Part shown: one piece after another, positions 24,401 through 32,807 of the stretch
Layout: every line of letters starts with the position of its first letter
How positions within the stretch are numbered: position 1 is the stretch's first letter
Assembly (NCBI RefSeq): GCF_019219825.1
Contig: NZ_JAHUXH010000006.1
Coordinates: 310,001 to 374,000 of the forward strand
Length of the DNA stretch: 64,000 nt
Direction of reading: 5' to 3'
Source: Streptomyces sp. TRM70350
Lineage (GTDB): Bacteria > Actinomycetota > Actinomycetes > Streptomycetales > Streptomycetaceae
The notes under the pieces: model-generated
The model's database searches: none
The model's input: only the letters and a program-made list of their open reading frames with translations
Told to the model about the DNA's origin: nothing
Translations under genes and position numbers: made by a program

Positions 24401-24829
24401 ATGTCCGGTGAAATGGCCCTGCTCGTGGCCGACGTGTTCGAGGCCGCGGGCGCCCTGCGCCGCCTGGGCGAGCACACCGCACAGGCCGAAGGGCTCACCC
24501 AGGCCCGCTGGCAGGTCCTGAGCGTGGTCTCCGAAACGGCCCTCACCGTGCCGCAGGCCGCCCGCCGCCTGGGAGTCAGTCGCCAGAACGTCCAGCGCGT
24601 CGCCAACGACCTCGTGAACCTGGGACATGCCACCTACGAGGCCAACCCCGACCACCGGGGCTCCCCGCTGCTGACGCTCACCCCTCGTGGCCACGAAGTG
24701 CTCGCCGCCCTCACGCAACGCGCCTCGGCCGTGCACGCCGAACTCTTCTCGGCACTCGACTCCGAGGAGGTCGGCAGGACGCGAGCCCTCCTCCGCAGGC
24801 TGCTGCACGAGCTGGACCGCTACGAATAG
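24401..24829 (+). CDS. MarR-family transcriptional regulator
   Basis: A 142-residue winged-helix regulator: recognition helix region VPQAARRLGVSRQNVQRVAN and wing ANPDHRGSPLLTLTPRGHEV. The ATG has GGGAG seven bases upstream. It is divergent from the hemerythrin-like gene with the perfect repeat between them, suggesting autoregulation and control of that gene. The ligand is unknown. Only transporter debris follows it on the same strand, so the original regulon may have included an efflux pump. Confidence 0.9.
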   Translation: MSGEMALLVADVFEAAGALRRLGEHTAQAEGLTQARWQVLSVVSETALTVPQAARRLGVSRQNVQRVANDLVNLGHATYEANPDHRGSPLLTLTPRGHEVLAALTQRASAVHAELFSALDSEEVGRTRALLRRLLHELDRYE

Positions 24830-24920
24830 GTCGACGGCCGGCGCTGAGCCACCTCGGCCGGACGCGCGGCGGCGGCATCGATCAGGCGGCGGCGCCGGTG
24901 GACGGACGGACTCTGTCCGC

Positions 24921-25195
24921 CCGCGGCGGCTGGCAGCCATGGGTTTCGGAGTCCTGGTGGCCGGAGTCGGCTCTCTGACGTTGCTGCGGCGGCCCGGGCT
25001 CAGCCTGTGGTGCCTGATGCCGTCGCTGCTGCTCTCCGGGATCGGGCTCGGCCTCGTTTCCAGGCCCCTGGCTCGCGCAGCCATGTCGGGCCTGGAGCCG
25101 CACTCGCCCTCCCCGTGGCCATGCTTCTGCTCGGCCTGCTGTGCTGCGCCATCGTGTCCGAGCCGGGCGGGGCAGCCCCGGGGTCGCCGACATGA
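24921..25195 (+). pseudogene. C-terminal remnant of an MFS transporter
   Basis: A hydrophobic run (AMGFGVLVAGVGSLTLLRR, PGLSLWCLMPSLLLSGIGLG) typical of the last helices of drug-efflux MFS proteins is read in one frame. The final helix and tail (ALPVAMLLLGLLCCAIVSEP) are in another frame, ending at 25195. No start or N-terminal part exists. It lies directly after the MarR gene, which often neighbours efflux pumps. The remaining 24830-24920 is not recognisable. Confidence 0.45.
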
Positions 25196-25235
25196 CGAGG
25201 CTCCCCGGCGCTCTTCGCCCGGCTCGGGCCCGGCC

Positions 25236-26303
25236 TCAGAGGGTCAGAGGCTGTCCGAGGTGTGCCTGCGCGTTGTAGCGCAGGACCGTGGTGACGAGAT
25301 CCGGGCCCGGGTAGTCCATCATCACCACTCCGGTCCGTCTCATGTCGCGTGACTCCAGCCAGTGCAGGGCGTAGTGGTTGACTCCGGTGAACCACAGGGC
25401 CCCTGCGGCCACCGCGTGCGGATAGGCACCGGGACCGACGCCGCTGAGGAAGGTGACGTAGAGCGTCTGCGGGTTGCTGCCGGCGGCTTCTTCCAGATGT
25501 CCTCTGGCCTTGTCCCACTTTCCCTTGATGTGGAACATGGTGGGCACGTCGTAGGCGTCCTGGATGTTCAGGGCGGGACTGTAGTAGCTCAGCCCGAAGT
25601 CGGTGCCCTCGCCGTCGAACTGCTGCAGGATGACGAACTTTCCACGGACCTCACCGAGGGTGGGAGCCTGCTGGTCGCCGTCGGTCGGCCGCCACAGGTG
25701 GTCCCGGGCGAGCGGGGCCGTTTCCGGGTTCTGCTCCAGGTACCACCTCAGTGTCTGGGCGAAGGAACGGGTGTTGCCTTCCGGGGTGTGCTCCTGCTTG
25801 AGCCGCATCAGCACCGCTTCGCGGGGGTGAGCCTTGAGGAAGTCGGTCGTCTGGCGCAGGACGTCGGTGAAGTTGGCGTTCAGATAGACCACGCCGTGGT
25901 GGATCGTGAAGTGGTCCTTGAAGTGCCGTGCGCGGATGTCGAGTGCTCTGATACCGGCGCCCAGTTGCTCGGGCAGCGGGCTCTTCTGGGTCTCCGCCAC
26001 GAAGGTGACGTCACGGGCCATGGTGTCGTGCGTGCCGGGGATCGAGAGGTCGGCCAGCCGTGCCGTGTCGGGCAGCGCGGCCATCCAGTCGGGGTGGGAG
26101 ACGGCGCCGAGCCCCTCGCTGTGCCGACCGCTCGCCCAGGCCGTGTTGCCGGATACGAACACCAGCAGTACGGCGAACAGGGCCGCCACGGCGGCTCGCA
26201 CCGCATGCCGGGCGGGGCGGCGTGACGGGCGTAGGCGGCCCGTGGCAGCGGTGGCCACGGGTGCGGGTCTGTCGATGCGCGGGATGAGGTGGGCGTCGGA
26301 CAT
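25236..26303 (-). CDS. Secreted phosphatidylinositol-specific phospholipase C-like protein
   Basis: A 355-residue exported PI-PLC X-domain protein. After a long basic N-region, a hydrophobic signal segment (AVAALFAVLLVFVSGNTAWA) precedes LADLSIPGTHDTMARDV, which holds the first catalytic His. HFKDHFTIHHGVVYLNANF holds the second. Bacterial PI-PLCs cleave phosphatidylinositol or its glycosylated forms without calcium, and Streptomyces makes PI and PIMs. Other X-domain proteins have unknown substrates. It is a single gene; the neighbour on the same strand starts 82 bases upstream. Confidence 0.88.
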   Translation of the reverse strand: MSDAHLIPRIDRPAPVATAATGRLRPSRRPARHAVRAAVAALFAVLLVFVSGNTAWASGRHSEGLGAVSHPDWMAALPDTARLADLSIPGTHDTMARDVTFVAETQKSPLPEQLGAGIRALDIRARHFKDHFTIHHGVVYLNANFTDVLRQTTDFLKAHPREAVLMRLKQEHTPEGNTRSFAQTLRWYLEQNPETAPLARDHLWRPTDGDQQAPTLGEVRGKFVILQQFDGEGTDFGLSYYSPALNIQDAYDVPTMFHIKGKWDKARGHLEEAAGSNPQTLYVTFLSGVGPGAYPHAVAAGALWFTGVNHYALHWLESRDMRRTGVVMMDYPGPDLVTTVLRYNAQAHLGQPLTL

Positions 26304-26384
26304 CAGGCGCCTGCCCTTTCTGGTGACGGCCCGGCGGCGTCGGCCGGACGCGGGACGGGATGGTGGGAGTCGTGAGCCCGGCTG

Positions 26385-28025
26385 TCAGTCCGTTGTCGGC
26401 GGTGTGAAGGCGTCGAGCAGCACACCGGGGTTGAGGATCGCCCGCGGGTCAAGGGCTCGCTTGGCGGCGCCGAGGGCCGCGGCGAAGGCGTCGGGGCGCT
26501 GGCGGTCGTACCAGGGGCGGTGCTCGCGGCCCACGGCATGGTGGTGGGTGATGGTGCCGCCGTGGTCGAGGAGGAGTTCGCAGACCGTGCTCTTCACCGC
26601 GTCCCACTGGGCTGTCTCGCTACCGCGCCGGGCGGGTGCGAGGACGGTCACGTAGAGGGCGGCTCCGTCGGGATAGACATGGGTGAGACGGCAGTTGACG
26701 GCCGCGGCGCCGCACACGTCGGCGGCCGCGTCCCGCGCGGCGCGGGTGATGCCGGTGGTGAAGTCGGGAAAGCGGTCCCAGGTGATGGCGGTCTCGAACG
26801 TCTCCACGAGGATCCCGGCTGCCACGAGCGCGTCCCGCAGGTACGGGGCGGCCAGGAAACCGTCGCGCCAGCGCTGTTCCGGCCCACCACCCTGGGGCGG
26901 CGTACCCTGTGGGCCCCGTACGCGCGGTGTCCCGACCGGCGTTCCGCCGAGGTCGCGGCAGCACCGCAGGGCCTGCTCCAGCTCGCCGCCCTGCGGGAAG
27001 TGGGCGGACTCGAAACCCAGCAGGAGCACGGCGCTCGTGCCGTCGCCGGCCCCGCTCAGGGCCGCTTCCCCGCCGTCGAGCAGTCGGCAGTTGGCGGGGC
27101 GCAGACCAAGCTGCACAAGGGTGCGAACGGCCTTCGCCCCGTCGAGGAAGGTGCGGAACCGCACGGCCTGCGAAGCCCGGTGGACGGGCCGGTCCTGCAG
27201 GCGCAGCCATGCCTCGGTGACGACGCCGAGGACGCCCTCGGAGCCCAGCAGCAGCCTGTCCGGGCTCGGACCGGCCCCCGATCCGGGCAGTCGGCGGCTC
27301 TCCCAGACGCCGGTGGGCGTGATGGCCCGTAGGGACTCGACGAAGTCGTCGATGCGGGTGCCGCCGGTGGCGTAGTGGCCGCCCGCCCGGGTGACGAGGC
27401 TGCCGCCGACCGTGGCGAAGGCGTAGGACTGGGGGAAGTGGCGCAGGCTCAGGCCGTGCGGGCGCAGTGGGGCGTCCGCGTCGGGCAGCGGCGTCCCGGC
27501 CCGGATGCGGGCCGCCCGCGAGGCCGGGTCTACCTCGACGACGCCGGTGAGCCTGCGCAGGTCGAGGGAGAGCGTGCCCCGGTAGGCGTCGCCGACCAGT
27601 GGCTCCACGCCGCCCACCACACTGGTGCCGCCGCCGAACGGGATGACCGCGACGCTCTCGCGCGAGCACCACTCCAGCAGCCGCGCGATGTCGTCCTCGT
27701 CACGGGGGAAGGCGACGAGGTCGGGGGGATGGGGTATCTCGCCGTGGAATCCGCGCACCACGTCCTTGTACGACTTTCCCATGGCGTGCGTGGCCCGCTC
27801 GTAGACGTCGTCATGGCAGATGCCGGCCAGGCGCGAGGGCGGTACGAGCCGTCTGGCGGGGGGCAGTTCGAGGTCGGCGAGGCGGGCGGGTGCGTGGATG
27901 TGCTCGGCGCCGAATCCGAGTACGCCGCGCGCCTGTTCAGCGATCTTCCTGGTCTCCTCCGGGGCGGGCTGTTCGTCCTCGTAGCCCCAGCCCCAGAACT
28001 TCCGCCGACGCCCCTCACTGACCAC
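26385..28025 (-). CDS. FAD-binding oxidase, alkyldihydroxyacetonephosphate synthase-like
   Basis: A 546-residue VAO/PCMH flavoprotein. The N-terminus (RRRKFWGWGYEDEQ) and KSYKDVVRGFHGEI are typical of bacterial AGPS-like proteins. The FAD-binding core is AVIPFGGGTSVVGGVEP and SYAFATVGGSLVTRAGGHYA, with a C-terminal GTITHHHAVGREHRPW containing the conserved histidines. The family includes ether-lipid synthase and various 2-hydroxyacid-type dehydrogenases; the substrate is unknown. I chose the GTG at 28025 because GGGAG lies five bases upstream. A GTG at 28073 would add a low-complexity Thr/Lys stretch and has no ribosome site. It is divergent from an AraC regulator. Confidence 0.85.
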   Translation of the reverse strand: MVSEGRRRKFWGWGYEDEQPAPEETRKIAEQARGVLGFGAEHIHAPARLADLELPPARRLVPPSRLAGICHDDVYERATHAMGKSYKDVVRGFHGEIPHPPDLVAFPRDEDDIARLLEWCSRESVAVIPFGGGTSVVGGVEPLVGDAYRGTLSLDLRRLTGVVEVDPASRAARIRAGTPLPDADAPLRPHGLSLRHFPQSYAFATVGGSLVTRAGGHYATGGTRIDDFVESLRAITPTGVWESRRLPGSGAGPSPDRLLLGSEGVLGVVTEAWLRLQDRPVHRASQAVRFRTFLDGAKAVRTLVQLGLRPANCRLLDGGEAALSGAGDGTSAVLLLGFESAHFPQGGELEQALRCCRDLGGTPVGTPRVRGPQGTPPQGGGPEQRWRDGFLAAPYLRDALVAAGILVETFETAITWDRFPDFTTGITRAARDAAADVCGAAAVNCRLTHVYPDGAALYVTVLAPARRGSETAQWDAVKSTVCELLLDHGGTITHHHAVGREHRPWYDRQRPDAFAAALGAAKRALDPRAILNPGVLLDAFTPPTTD

Positions 28026-28044
28026 GGCTGCTCCCGCCCCAGGT

Positions 28045-28071
28045 GTCGTCTTCGTCGTCTTCGTCGTCGTC
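28045..28071 (+). repeat. Nine-base tandem repeat upstream of the flavin oxidase
   Basis: Three adjacent copies of GTCGTCTTC (the third is GTCGTCGTC) lie just upstream of the chosen oxidase start, inside the divergent intergenic region. If translation began farther upstream the repeat would encode the TTK repeats. It is prone to slippage. Confidence 0.6.
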
Positions 28072-28181
28072 ACGGTCGCGTCGTGACACGGTGCGACGGT
28101 ACGGAGGCCGCCGGGCGCTGTCATTGGCCGCGGTGGCCAGACCGTTGACATCTCGCGTCGGGCGGCGGTTCACTCGCGGCC

Positions 28182-29270
28182 GTGTCCGACCGACCAGAGA
28201 CGAGCGTGTCGACGCGCTATGTGCGCACCGTGGTTGAGGCCGCGGCGGACCGGGGCGCGGACCCCGTCCGGCTGCTGAGCGGTGCGGGGCTTCAGCACGG
28301 CGGTCTCGATGTGCTGGAACGTATCCCCTCCAGCGCCGTCCGCCGCATGTGGGACCTGGCCATCGACACGATCGGCGACCGCTGTTTCGGGCTCCAGGTC
28401 GGCGGCCGACTGCGCCCGGGCGCGTACCACGTCCTCGGTCACGCCCTGCTGGCAAGCCCCACCCTCCAGGACGCCGCGCAGCTGACCGTGCGCTACCACC
28501 CCATGGTCAGCGACGCCGGCCGGCTGTCGTTCACCCGGCACGCCGACCGCGCGGTCCTGACGTACCGCAGATTCACCCCGCCCGGCGATGCCGACATCCA
28601 GCAGACCGAGGCCGTCATCGCCGGAATCGTCACCGCGGCGCGGTGGCTGAGCCCCGACGGCTGGCAGGCCACGCGCATCACCTTCACCCATCCCGCGCCC
28701 GAGCAGGGGACAGGGCCGTGGGAGGCGGCGCTGGGCGCACCGGTGACCTTCGGGGCCTCGGAGAACCGCATGGAGTGGACGCTCGGACAGATGGACGCCC
28801 CGCTCCCCTACGGCGACCCGGCCCTCCTGGGGATGTACCGGGCCTACGCCGACGGGATCCTGGCCGGGCCGCCCCTGCACCGCCGCCTGCCGGTCAGCCA
28901 CCGTGCCGCCGCGTGGCTGAGCAGGCAGGACCTGGCCACCGTCCGCCCCGACGACCTGGCCGGAGCCCTGCACATGAGCGGACGCGGCCTGCGCCGGGCC
29001 CTGCGGGAGGACGGCACCTCCTGGCGGCTCCTGCTGGACGAGGCCCGCCACCGGCTCGCCGTGCGATGGGTGGGTGACGGCGGCCGTACCCTCGGTGAGA
29101 TCGCACGAAGGCTCGGGTACAGCGATGTGACGAGCCTGGTGCGGGCTTTCCACCGGTGGGAGGGCATGCCTCCGCGCCGCTACGCCCGGGCCGCCGCGGC
29201 GGCCGCCGCCTCAGCCGCGGGCCGGAACGCGGGTGCCGGGCCCGCATCCGCGGCCGAGCCCGGTCCGTGA
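28182..29270 (+). CDS. AraC-family transcriptional regulator (OruR/ArgR-like)
   Basis: A 362-residue regulator with an N-terminal arabinose-binding-like PF12625 domain (GLQVGGRLRPGAYHVLGHAL, TFGASENRMEWTL) and a C-terminal AraC double helix-turn-helix (LAGALHMSGRGLRRAL, LGEIARRLGYSDVTSLVRAF, HRWEGMPPRRYAR). It ends in an Ala-rich tail. The start is GTG, without a clear ribosome site. It is divergent from the flavin oxidase, its likely target, and convergent with the MFS gene. The ligand is unknown; relatives respond to amino acids or alkanes. Confidence 0.88.
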   Translation: MSDRPETSVSTRYVRTVVEAAADRGADPVRLLSGAGLQHGGLDVLERIPSSAVRRMWDLAIDTIGDRCFGLQVGGRLRPGAYHVLGHALLASPTLQDAAQLTVRYHPMVSDAGRLSFTRHADRAVLTYRRFTPPGDADIQQTEAVIAGIVTAARWLSPDGWQATRITFTHPAPEQGTGPWEAALGAPVTFGASENRMEWTLGQMDAPLPYGDPALLGMYRAYADGILAGPPLHRRLPVSHRAAAWLSRQDLATVRPDDLAGALHMSGRGLRRALREDGTSWRLLLDEARHRLAVRWVGDGGRTLGEIARRLGYSDVTSLVRAFHRWEGMPPRRYARAAAAAAASAAGRNAGAGPASAAEPGP

Positions 29271-29278
29271 CGGCGAGG

Positions 29279-30673
29279 TCAGTTCGCGGGCAGGGGCACC
29301 GCGGGACCGGTACCGCGGGCGACCGTACGGCTGCGCGCGCCGGGTACCAGGCACGACCGAAGCGCCAGCAGGGTGACCAGGGCCAGTGCGGTGCCCGCCG
29401 ACGGGAGGAGGAAACCGGCATCCGGCCCGTGCAGGTCGGCCAGCTGCCCGGCGATCGTGACGGCACCCGCGTGCCCGAGTGCGATCATGCCGGACAGCAA
29501 GGTGAAGGCCTCGGTCCGGGACGAGGGCGGCACCAGCGGTTCGACCAGGGTGTAGCCGGTGATCAGCGCGGGCGCGATACACAGGCCGACGACCAGGCCG
29601 AGCGTGCCGAGCAGCAGCACGGAGTGCGCCGTCCACAGCAGGCAGGTGGCGAGGGTCAGGGCCGTGTACCCGACGAGCATGCGCGGTCGCGGCCCGGCCC
29701 TCCAGGTGGTGGCGCCCATGGCGATACCGGCCAGCATGTTGCCCGCGGCGAGGAGCCCGTACAGCGGTCCCACCAGGCCTGGTCGGCCGATCTGCTCGGT
29801 GAACGCCGTCAGGGAGACCTGCATGCCACCGAAGACGCAGCCGATGCCCAGGAAGGCGACCGCCAGGACCCGCACTCCTGGCACGGACAGGGCGCTGGTG
29901 CGTTCCGTCCCTCCCTGCACGCCGTCGGGGCGGCGGAACGGGGGCTGTGTGCGGCCCTGGGCCGCGAACAGGAGGCCGCCGACAAGCGTCAGGGCCGCCT
30001 CGGCGACCAGGCCGGCGGCCGCGTGGACAGCCATGCACAGGGCGGTGGCCAGGACCGGCCCTGCGGCGAACGTGAGCTCGTCGGTGACGGACTCGAAGGC
30101 GGCGGCCGTCGGCATCAGATCCGGACCCTCGCCGGACCCTCCGCCCGCACGGCCAGTGACGCCTGCGCCTCGGGGACCGCCGTTCAGGATCGCCGCCCAG
30201 CGGGCCCGCACCATCGGCCCGATCTGCGGGAGGGACGCGCCGGTCGAAGCGGCGGCGGCGAACAGCGCCCACGCGGGTGCGTGCGCCAGTGCGACCAGGG
30301 CCAACGCGGCGCCGGACATCGCGTGTATGACGACTCCGGGCACCAGGACCGCTCGCTGGCCGAAGCGGTCGGCGAGCTTGCCGCTCTGCGGCGCGAAGAG
30401 CGCCATGGAGACACCGGTGAACGCGGCTGCCGCGCCGGCGCGGCCGTAGGAGCCAGCGGTGTGCTGGACGAGCAGGACGATGCTGGTCGTCAGCATTCCG
30501 TAGGGCTGCCGGGCGGCGAATCCGGGCAGCAGGAACCTCCAGGCCCCAGGGGTGCGCAGCAGCTGCCGGTAGCCGCCGGACGCGTCCCCCGTGGGCATGA
30601 GCGCCGACCAGAGCCGCCTCCCGTTCCGGCCTCCGTTCCGGCTTCCGGCCCGGGCACACTGGAGGAAAGTCAC
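29279..30673 (-). CDS. MFS transporter
   Basis: A 464-residue major facilitator permease with about 12 hydrophobic segments, the MFS cytoplasmic loop motif in GKLADRFGQRAVLVPG, and two half-repeats. It resembles actinobacterial exporters of unknown substrate. GTG at 30673 is preferred because GAAGGCAGGAAAC precedes it; an ATG at 30598 would remove 25 basic residues and has no good site. It ends nine bases from the AraC gene end (convergent). Confidence 0.82.
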   Translation of the reverse strand: MTFLQCARAGSRNGGRNGRRLWSALMPTGDASGGYRQLLRTPGAWRFLLPGFAARQPYGMLTTSIVLLVQHTAGSYGRAGAAAAFTGVSMALFAPQSGKLADRFGQRAVLVPGVVIHAMSGAALALVALAHAPAWALFAAAASTGASLPQIGPMVRARWAAILNGGPRGAGVTGRAGGGSGEGPDLMPTAAAFESVTDELTFAAGPVLATALCMAVHAAAGLVAEAALTLVGGLLFAAQGRTQPPFRRPDGVQGGTERTSALSVPGVRVLAVAFLGIGCVFGGMQVSLTAFTEQIGRPGLVGPLYGLLAAGNMLAGIAMGATTWRAGPRPRMLVGYTALTLATCLLWTAHSVLLLGTLGLVVGLCIAPALITGYTLVEPLVPPSSRTEAFTLLSGMIALGHAGAVTIAGQLADLHGPDAGFLLPSAGTALALVTLLALRSCLVPGARSRTVARGTGPAVPLPAN

Positions 30674-30991
30674 GTTTCCTGCCTTCTACGGACGAATCCA
30701 CACCTACAGATCCAATGAACGAGAAGGCCGGGAAGCAGGGGGTCATCCGTATGTCCCCCATCGAGGACGTACTCACCTCCCCCGATCGGTGGAACGCGTC
30801 ACTACCGCTCCGGCAGCAATGGCGACCGGGATCACACGTCCGGCAGACGCGTCCAGGCCGGCACGAGAGCCGTGACACGCGCCGGGCGCAGCGTGAGCGC
30901 CTCGGCAGTCGAGGTCACACCCAGCTCGCGCCCTCCGCCAGCGCGGTGTTTGCGGGAATTCCGGCCTGACCGGCCAGGTCGGCGGGGGCGG
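30674..30991. other. Intergenic stretch without a supported gene
   Basis: This holds the probable MFS promoter. Short open frames occur on both strands (plus 30715-30969; minus about 30832-31017), none with a ribosome site, recognisable family or convincing composition. The minus-strand frames could be the tail of a lost gene. No repeats or RNA structures stood out. Confidence 0.4.
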
Positions 30992-31366
30992 TCAGTCGAC
31001 TGCGAGGGCCAGCGCAAGCGCTACGGCGGCCGGCGCGAACTGGACCCAGAGGATGCGTCGGCTGACGGTGACGGCCCCGTACAGTCCGGCGATCATGGCG
31101 CACAGCAGGAAGAACACCGTGAAATGAAGTCCTGCCGGGTTCGGCTCGGCCAGCCCCCACAGGAGCCCTGCCGCCAGGAATCCGTTGTACAGGCCTTGGT
31201 TGGCTGCGAGAGGTGCGGTCGCTCGGGCCATGTGGATGTCCAGGCCTGACAGTTCGCGCCCTTTGGGCTTCTGCCACAGGAACATCTCCAGGACAAGGAA
31301 GTAGAGGTGCAGTGCGGCGACGAGGCCCACCATTATCGATGCTGCGATCTTCACGGGCCGCACCAT
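30992..31366 (-). CDS. DUF1304 small membrane protein
   Basis: A 124-residue integral membrane protein with four hydrophobic segments (IMVGLVAALHLYFLVLEMFL, ANQGLYNGFLAAGLLWGL, HFTVFFLLCAMIAGLYGAVT, FAPAAVALALALAV). The charged loop LWQKPKGRELSG and the NQGLYNGFLA motif are diagnostic of DUF1304. The function is unknown. It is a single gene. Confidence 0.88.
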   Translation of the reverse strand: MVRPVKIAASIMVGLVAALHLYFLVLEMFLWQKPKGRELSGLDIHMARATAPLAANQGLYNGFLAAGLLWGLAEPNPAGLHFTVFFLLCAMIAGLYGAVTVSRRILWVQFAPAAVALALALAVD

Positions 31367-31478
31367 CGCTCACCGGAGCGAGGGGTGAGCATCCACCGGT
31401 CAGCCCACTCATCGGACCTCCTGCGAATCCTCCGATGGACGCCTCGGTGCTCCCCGACGACTCATCGCCGAATTGCCA

Positions 31479-32019
31479 GCGACAGCGGCTACCACCACCG
31501 TGAGAGCTTCGCGCAGCGTGTCCGTTACGCGTTCTCAGACCGGGACGAGTACATCGGCATTCCCACCGACCGCGTACGGATCGGCAACTTCTGCCGGTTC
31601 GCCTCCGGGGCGGCCTTCCTGCTCGGCGGCAATCACGTGCCAGGAACGCCTGGGAGCCGGTGGGCGACACTGTGGTCGGCCACGAGGTGTGGATCGGCTA
31701 CGAGGCACTCGTCATGCCGGGGCCAACCATCGGCACCGGAGCCGTCATCGGAGCACGGGCCGTCGTTTCCAAGGATGTCGCGCCCTACAGCGTTGTGGTG
31801 GGCCACAACAAGACCGTCCGGCACCGCTTCGACCCGCTCCGGCGTAGGCTCCTGTGGCGCATCGCCTGGTGGAACTGGAGCGACGAGCGCATCACCGAGG
31901 CCCTTCCACTGCTCCAGGGCCACGACGTACTGGCACTGGCCCGATACGCGGGTGTCGACCCTGACGAGGTCTTGGAGGACGACGACCCGAGTGTGGCGTC
32001 GAAAGGCTCGGCAGGCTGA
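31479..32019 (+). pseudogene. CatB/Vat-type hexapeptide acetyltransferase with internal deletion
   Basis: The first part, read in one frame up to about 31636 (VRIGNFCRFASGAAFLLGG), is the beta-helix start of a xenobiotic O-acetyltransferase. The second part from 31660 in another frame (VGDTVVGHEVWIGYEALVMP, IGTGAVIGARAVVSKDVAPY, SVVVGHNKTVRHRF, WWNWSDERITEALPLL) is its end. Intact relatives carry about 35 further residues between these parts, including a catalytic-loop region after the NH pair. Here they are missing and the frame changes. These enzymes acetylate chloramphenicol or streptogramins, or sugars in other cases. No good start is seen. Bases 32020-32273 are empty. Confidence 0.7.
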
Positions 32020-32273
32020 CACCCCATCAGCGTCACTTCCCGCCCTGTACGCGTCTCGGGCCGGCCCCACTGGCCCAGGCCTGCGCGACGATGGCCGTCA
32101 CCGCCCGACCGGGGCTGTCCGTCCGGTGGACGGACGCGTGGGGCGATGAGGGGACGAGCCTTCCTCCTCGATACCGGCGCGGCAGTGGATACACGGATCG
32201 CCCCGAAGCACCGCGAATGGGATATGAGCGTACGGCTCATCATTCCCATCGGTTCTACGGAAGTGATCCACCC

Positions 32274-32750
32274 ATGTCGTTTGCCCTTGTGTCGAAGCTC
32301 GGCCGCATGGCCAAGAACCGCAAGTGCTCCCTGCGCCTCGCCGTGACCACCGCGGCCGTGCTGGCCGCATTGGCCGGTGCCGCGCCGCTTGCCTCCGCCG
32401 ACTCCGACCCCGGCTCCATGGGCACGTGCCCCGGTTCCGTGGACACGTGGATCAACCAGGCGCTTCAGGTCATGCAGGCCAACGGCATCCCGGGCAGCTA
32501 CGACGGGATTTGCAGTAATCTCATGCGTGAGTCGTCCGGTGATCCGGGCGCGATCAACACGTGGGACTCCAACGCACAGGCGGGCCACCCTTCCAAAGGG
32601 CTCATGCAGGTGATCGACCCGACGTTCCAGCAGTACCACGTCGACGGAACGTCCGATGACATCTACGACCCGGTCGCCAACATCGTCGCCGCCTGCAACT
32701 ACGCCGCCCATGTCTACGGCTCCATCGACAACGTCAACTCGGCTTACTGA
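32274..32750 (+). CDS. Small secreted lytic transglycosylase (SLT domain)
   Basis: A 158-residue exported protein: signal segment LRLAVTTAAVLAALAGAAPL ending at SADS, then a goose-type/SLT lysozyme-like domain with the catalytic Glu in NLMRESSGDPGAINTWDSNA, GHPSKGLMQVIDPTFQQY (GLMQ motif) and the final DPVANIVAACNYAAHVYGS. This is the Streptomyces transglycosylase type that cleaves peptidoglycan glycan strands during growth or sporulation. ATG 32274 has GGAAG ten bases upstream; an ATG at 32307 is possible. A broken paralogue lies at 21961. Confidence 0.88.
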   Translation: MSFALVSKLGRMAKNRKCSLRLAVTTAAVLAALAGAAPLASADSDPGSMGTCPGSVDTWINQALQVMQANGIPGSYDGICSNLMRESSGDPGAINTWDSNAQAGHPSKGLMQVIDPTFQQYHVDGTSDDIYDPVANIVAACNYAAHVYGSIDNVNSAY

Positions 32751-32761
32751 CCGGATCGTCG

Positions 32762-32778
32762 ATCACGTGAGACGTGAT
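32762..32778. promoter_or_regulatory. Short perfect inverted repeat between convergent genes
   Basis: ATCACGT-GAG-ACGTGAT is a 7+3+7 palindrome lying 11 bases after the transglycosylase stop and 29 bases from the end of the formyltransferase-like gene. It is short for a terminator but in the right place for a weak bidirectional one. Confidence 0.35.
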
Positions 32779-32807
32779 GAGCCAGGCGGATCAGCGCGGT
32801 GAAGTCG

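Noticed and set aside
28026..28073. Earlier GTG start for the flavin oxidase
   Set aside because: It would add a Thr/Lys/Pro low-complexity run from a tandem repeat and has no ribosome site; the start at 28025 has one.
30715..30969. 84-codon plus-strand frame beside the MFS gene
   Set aside because: No ribosome site, no recognisable family, composition like random GC-rich frame.
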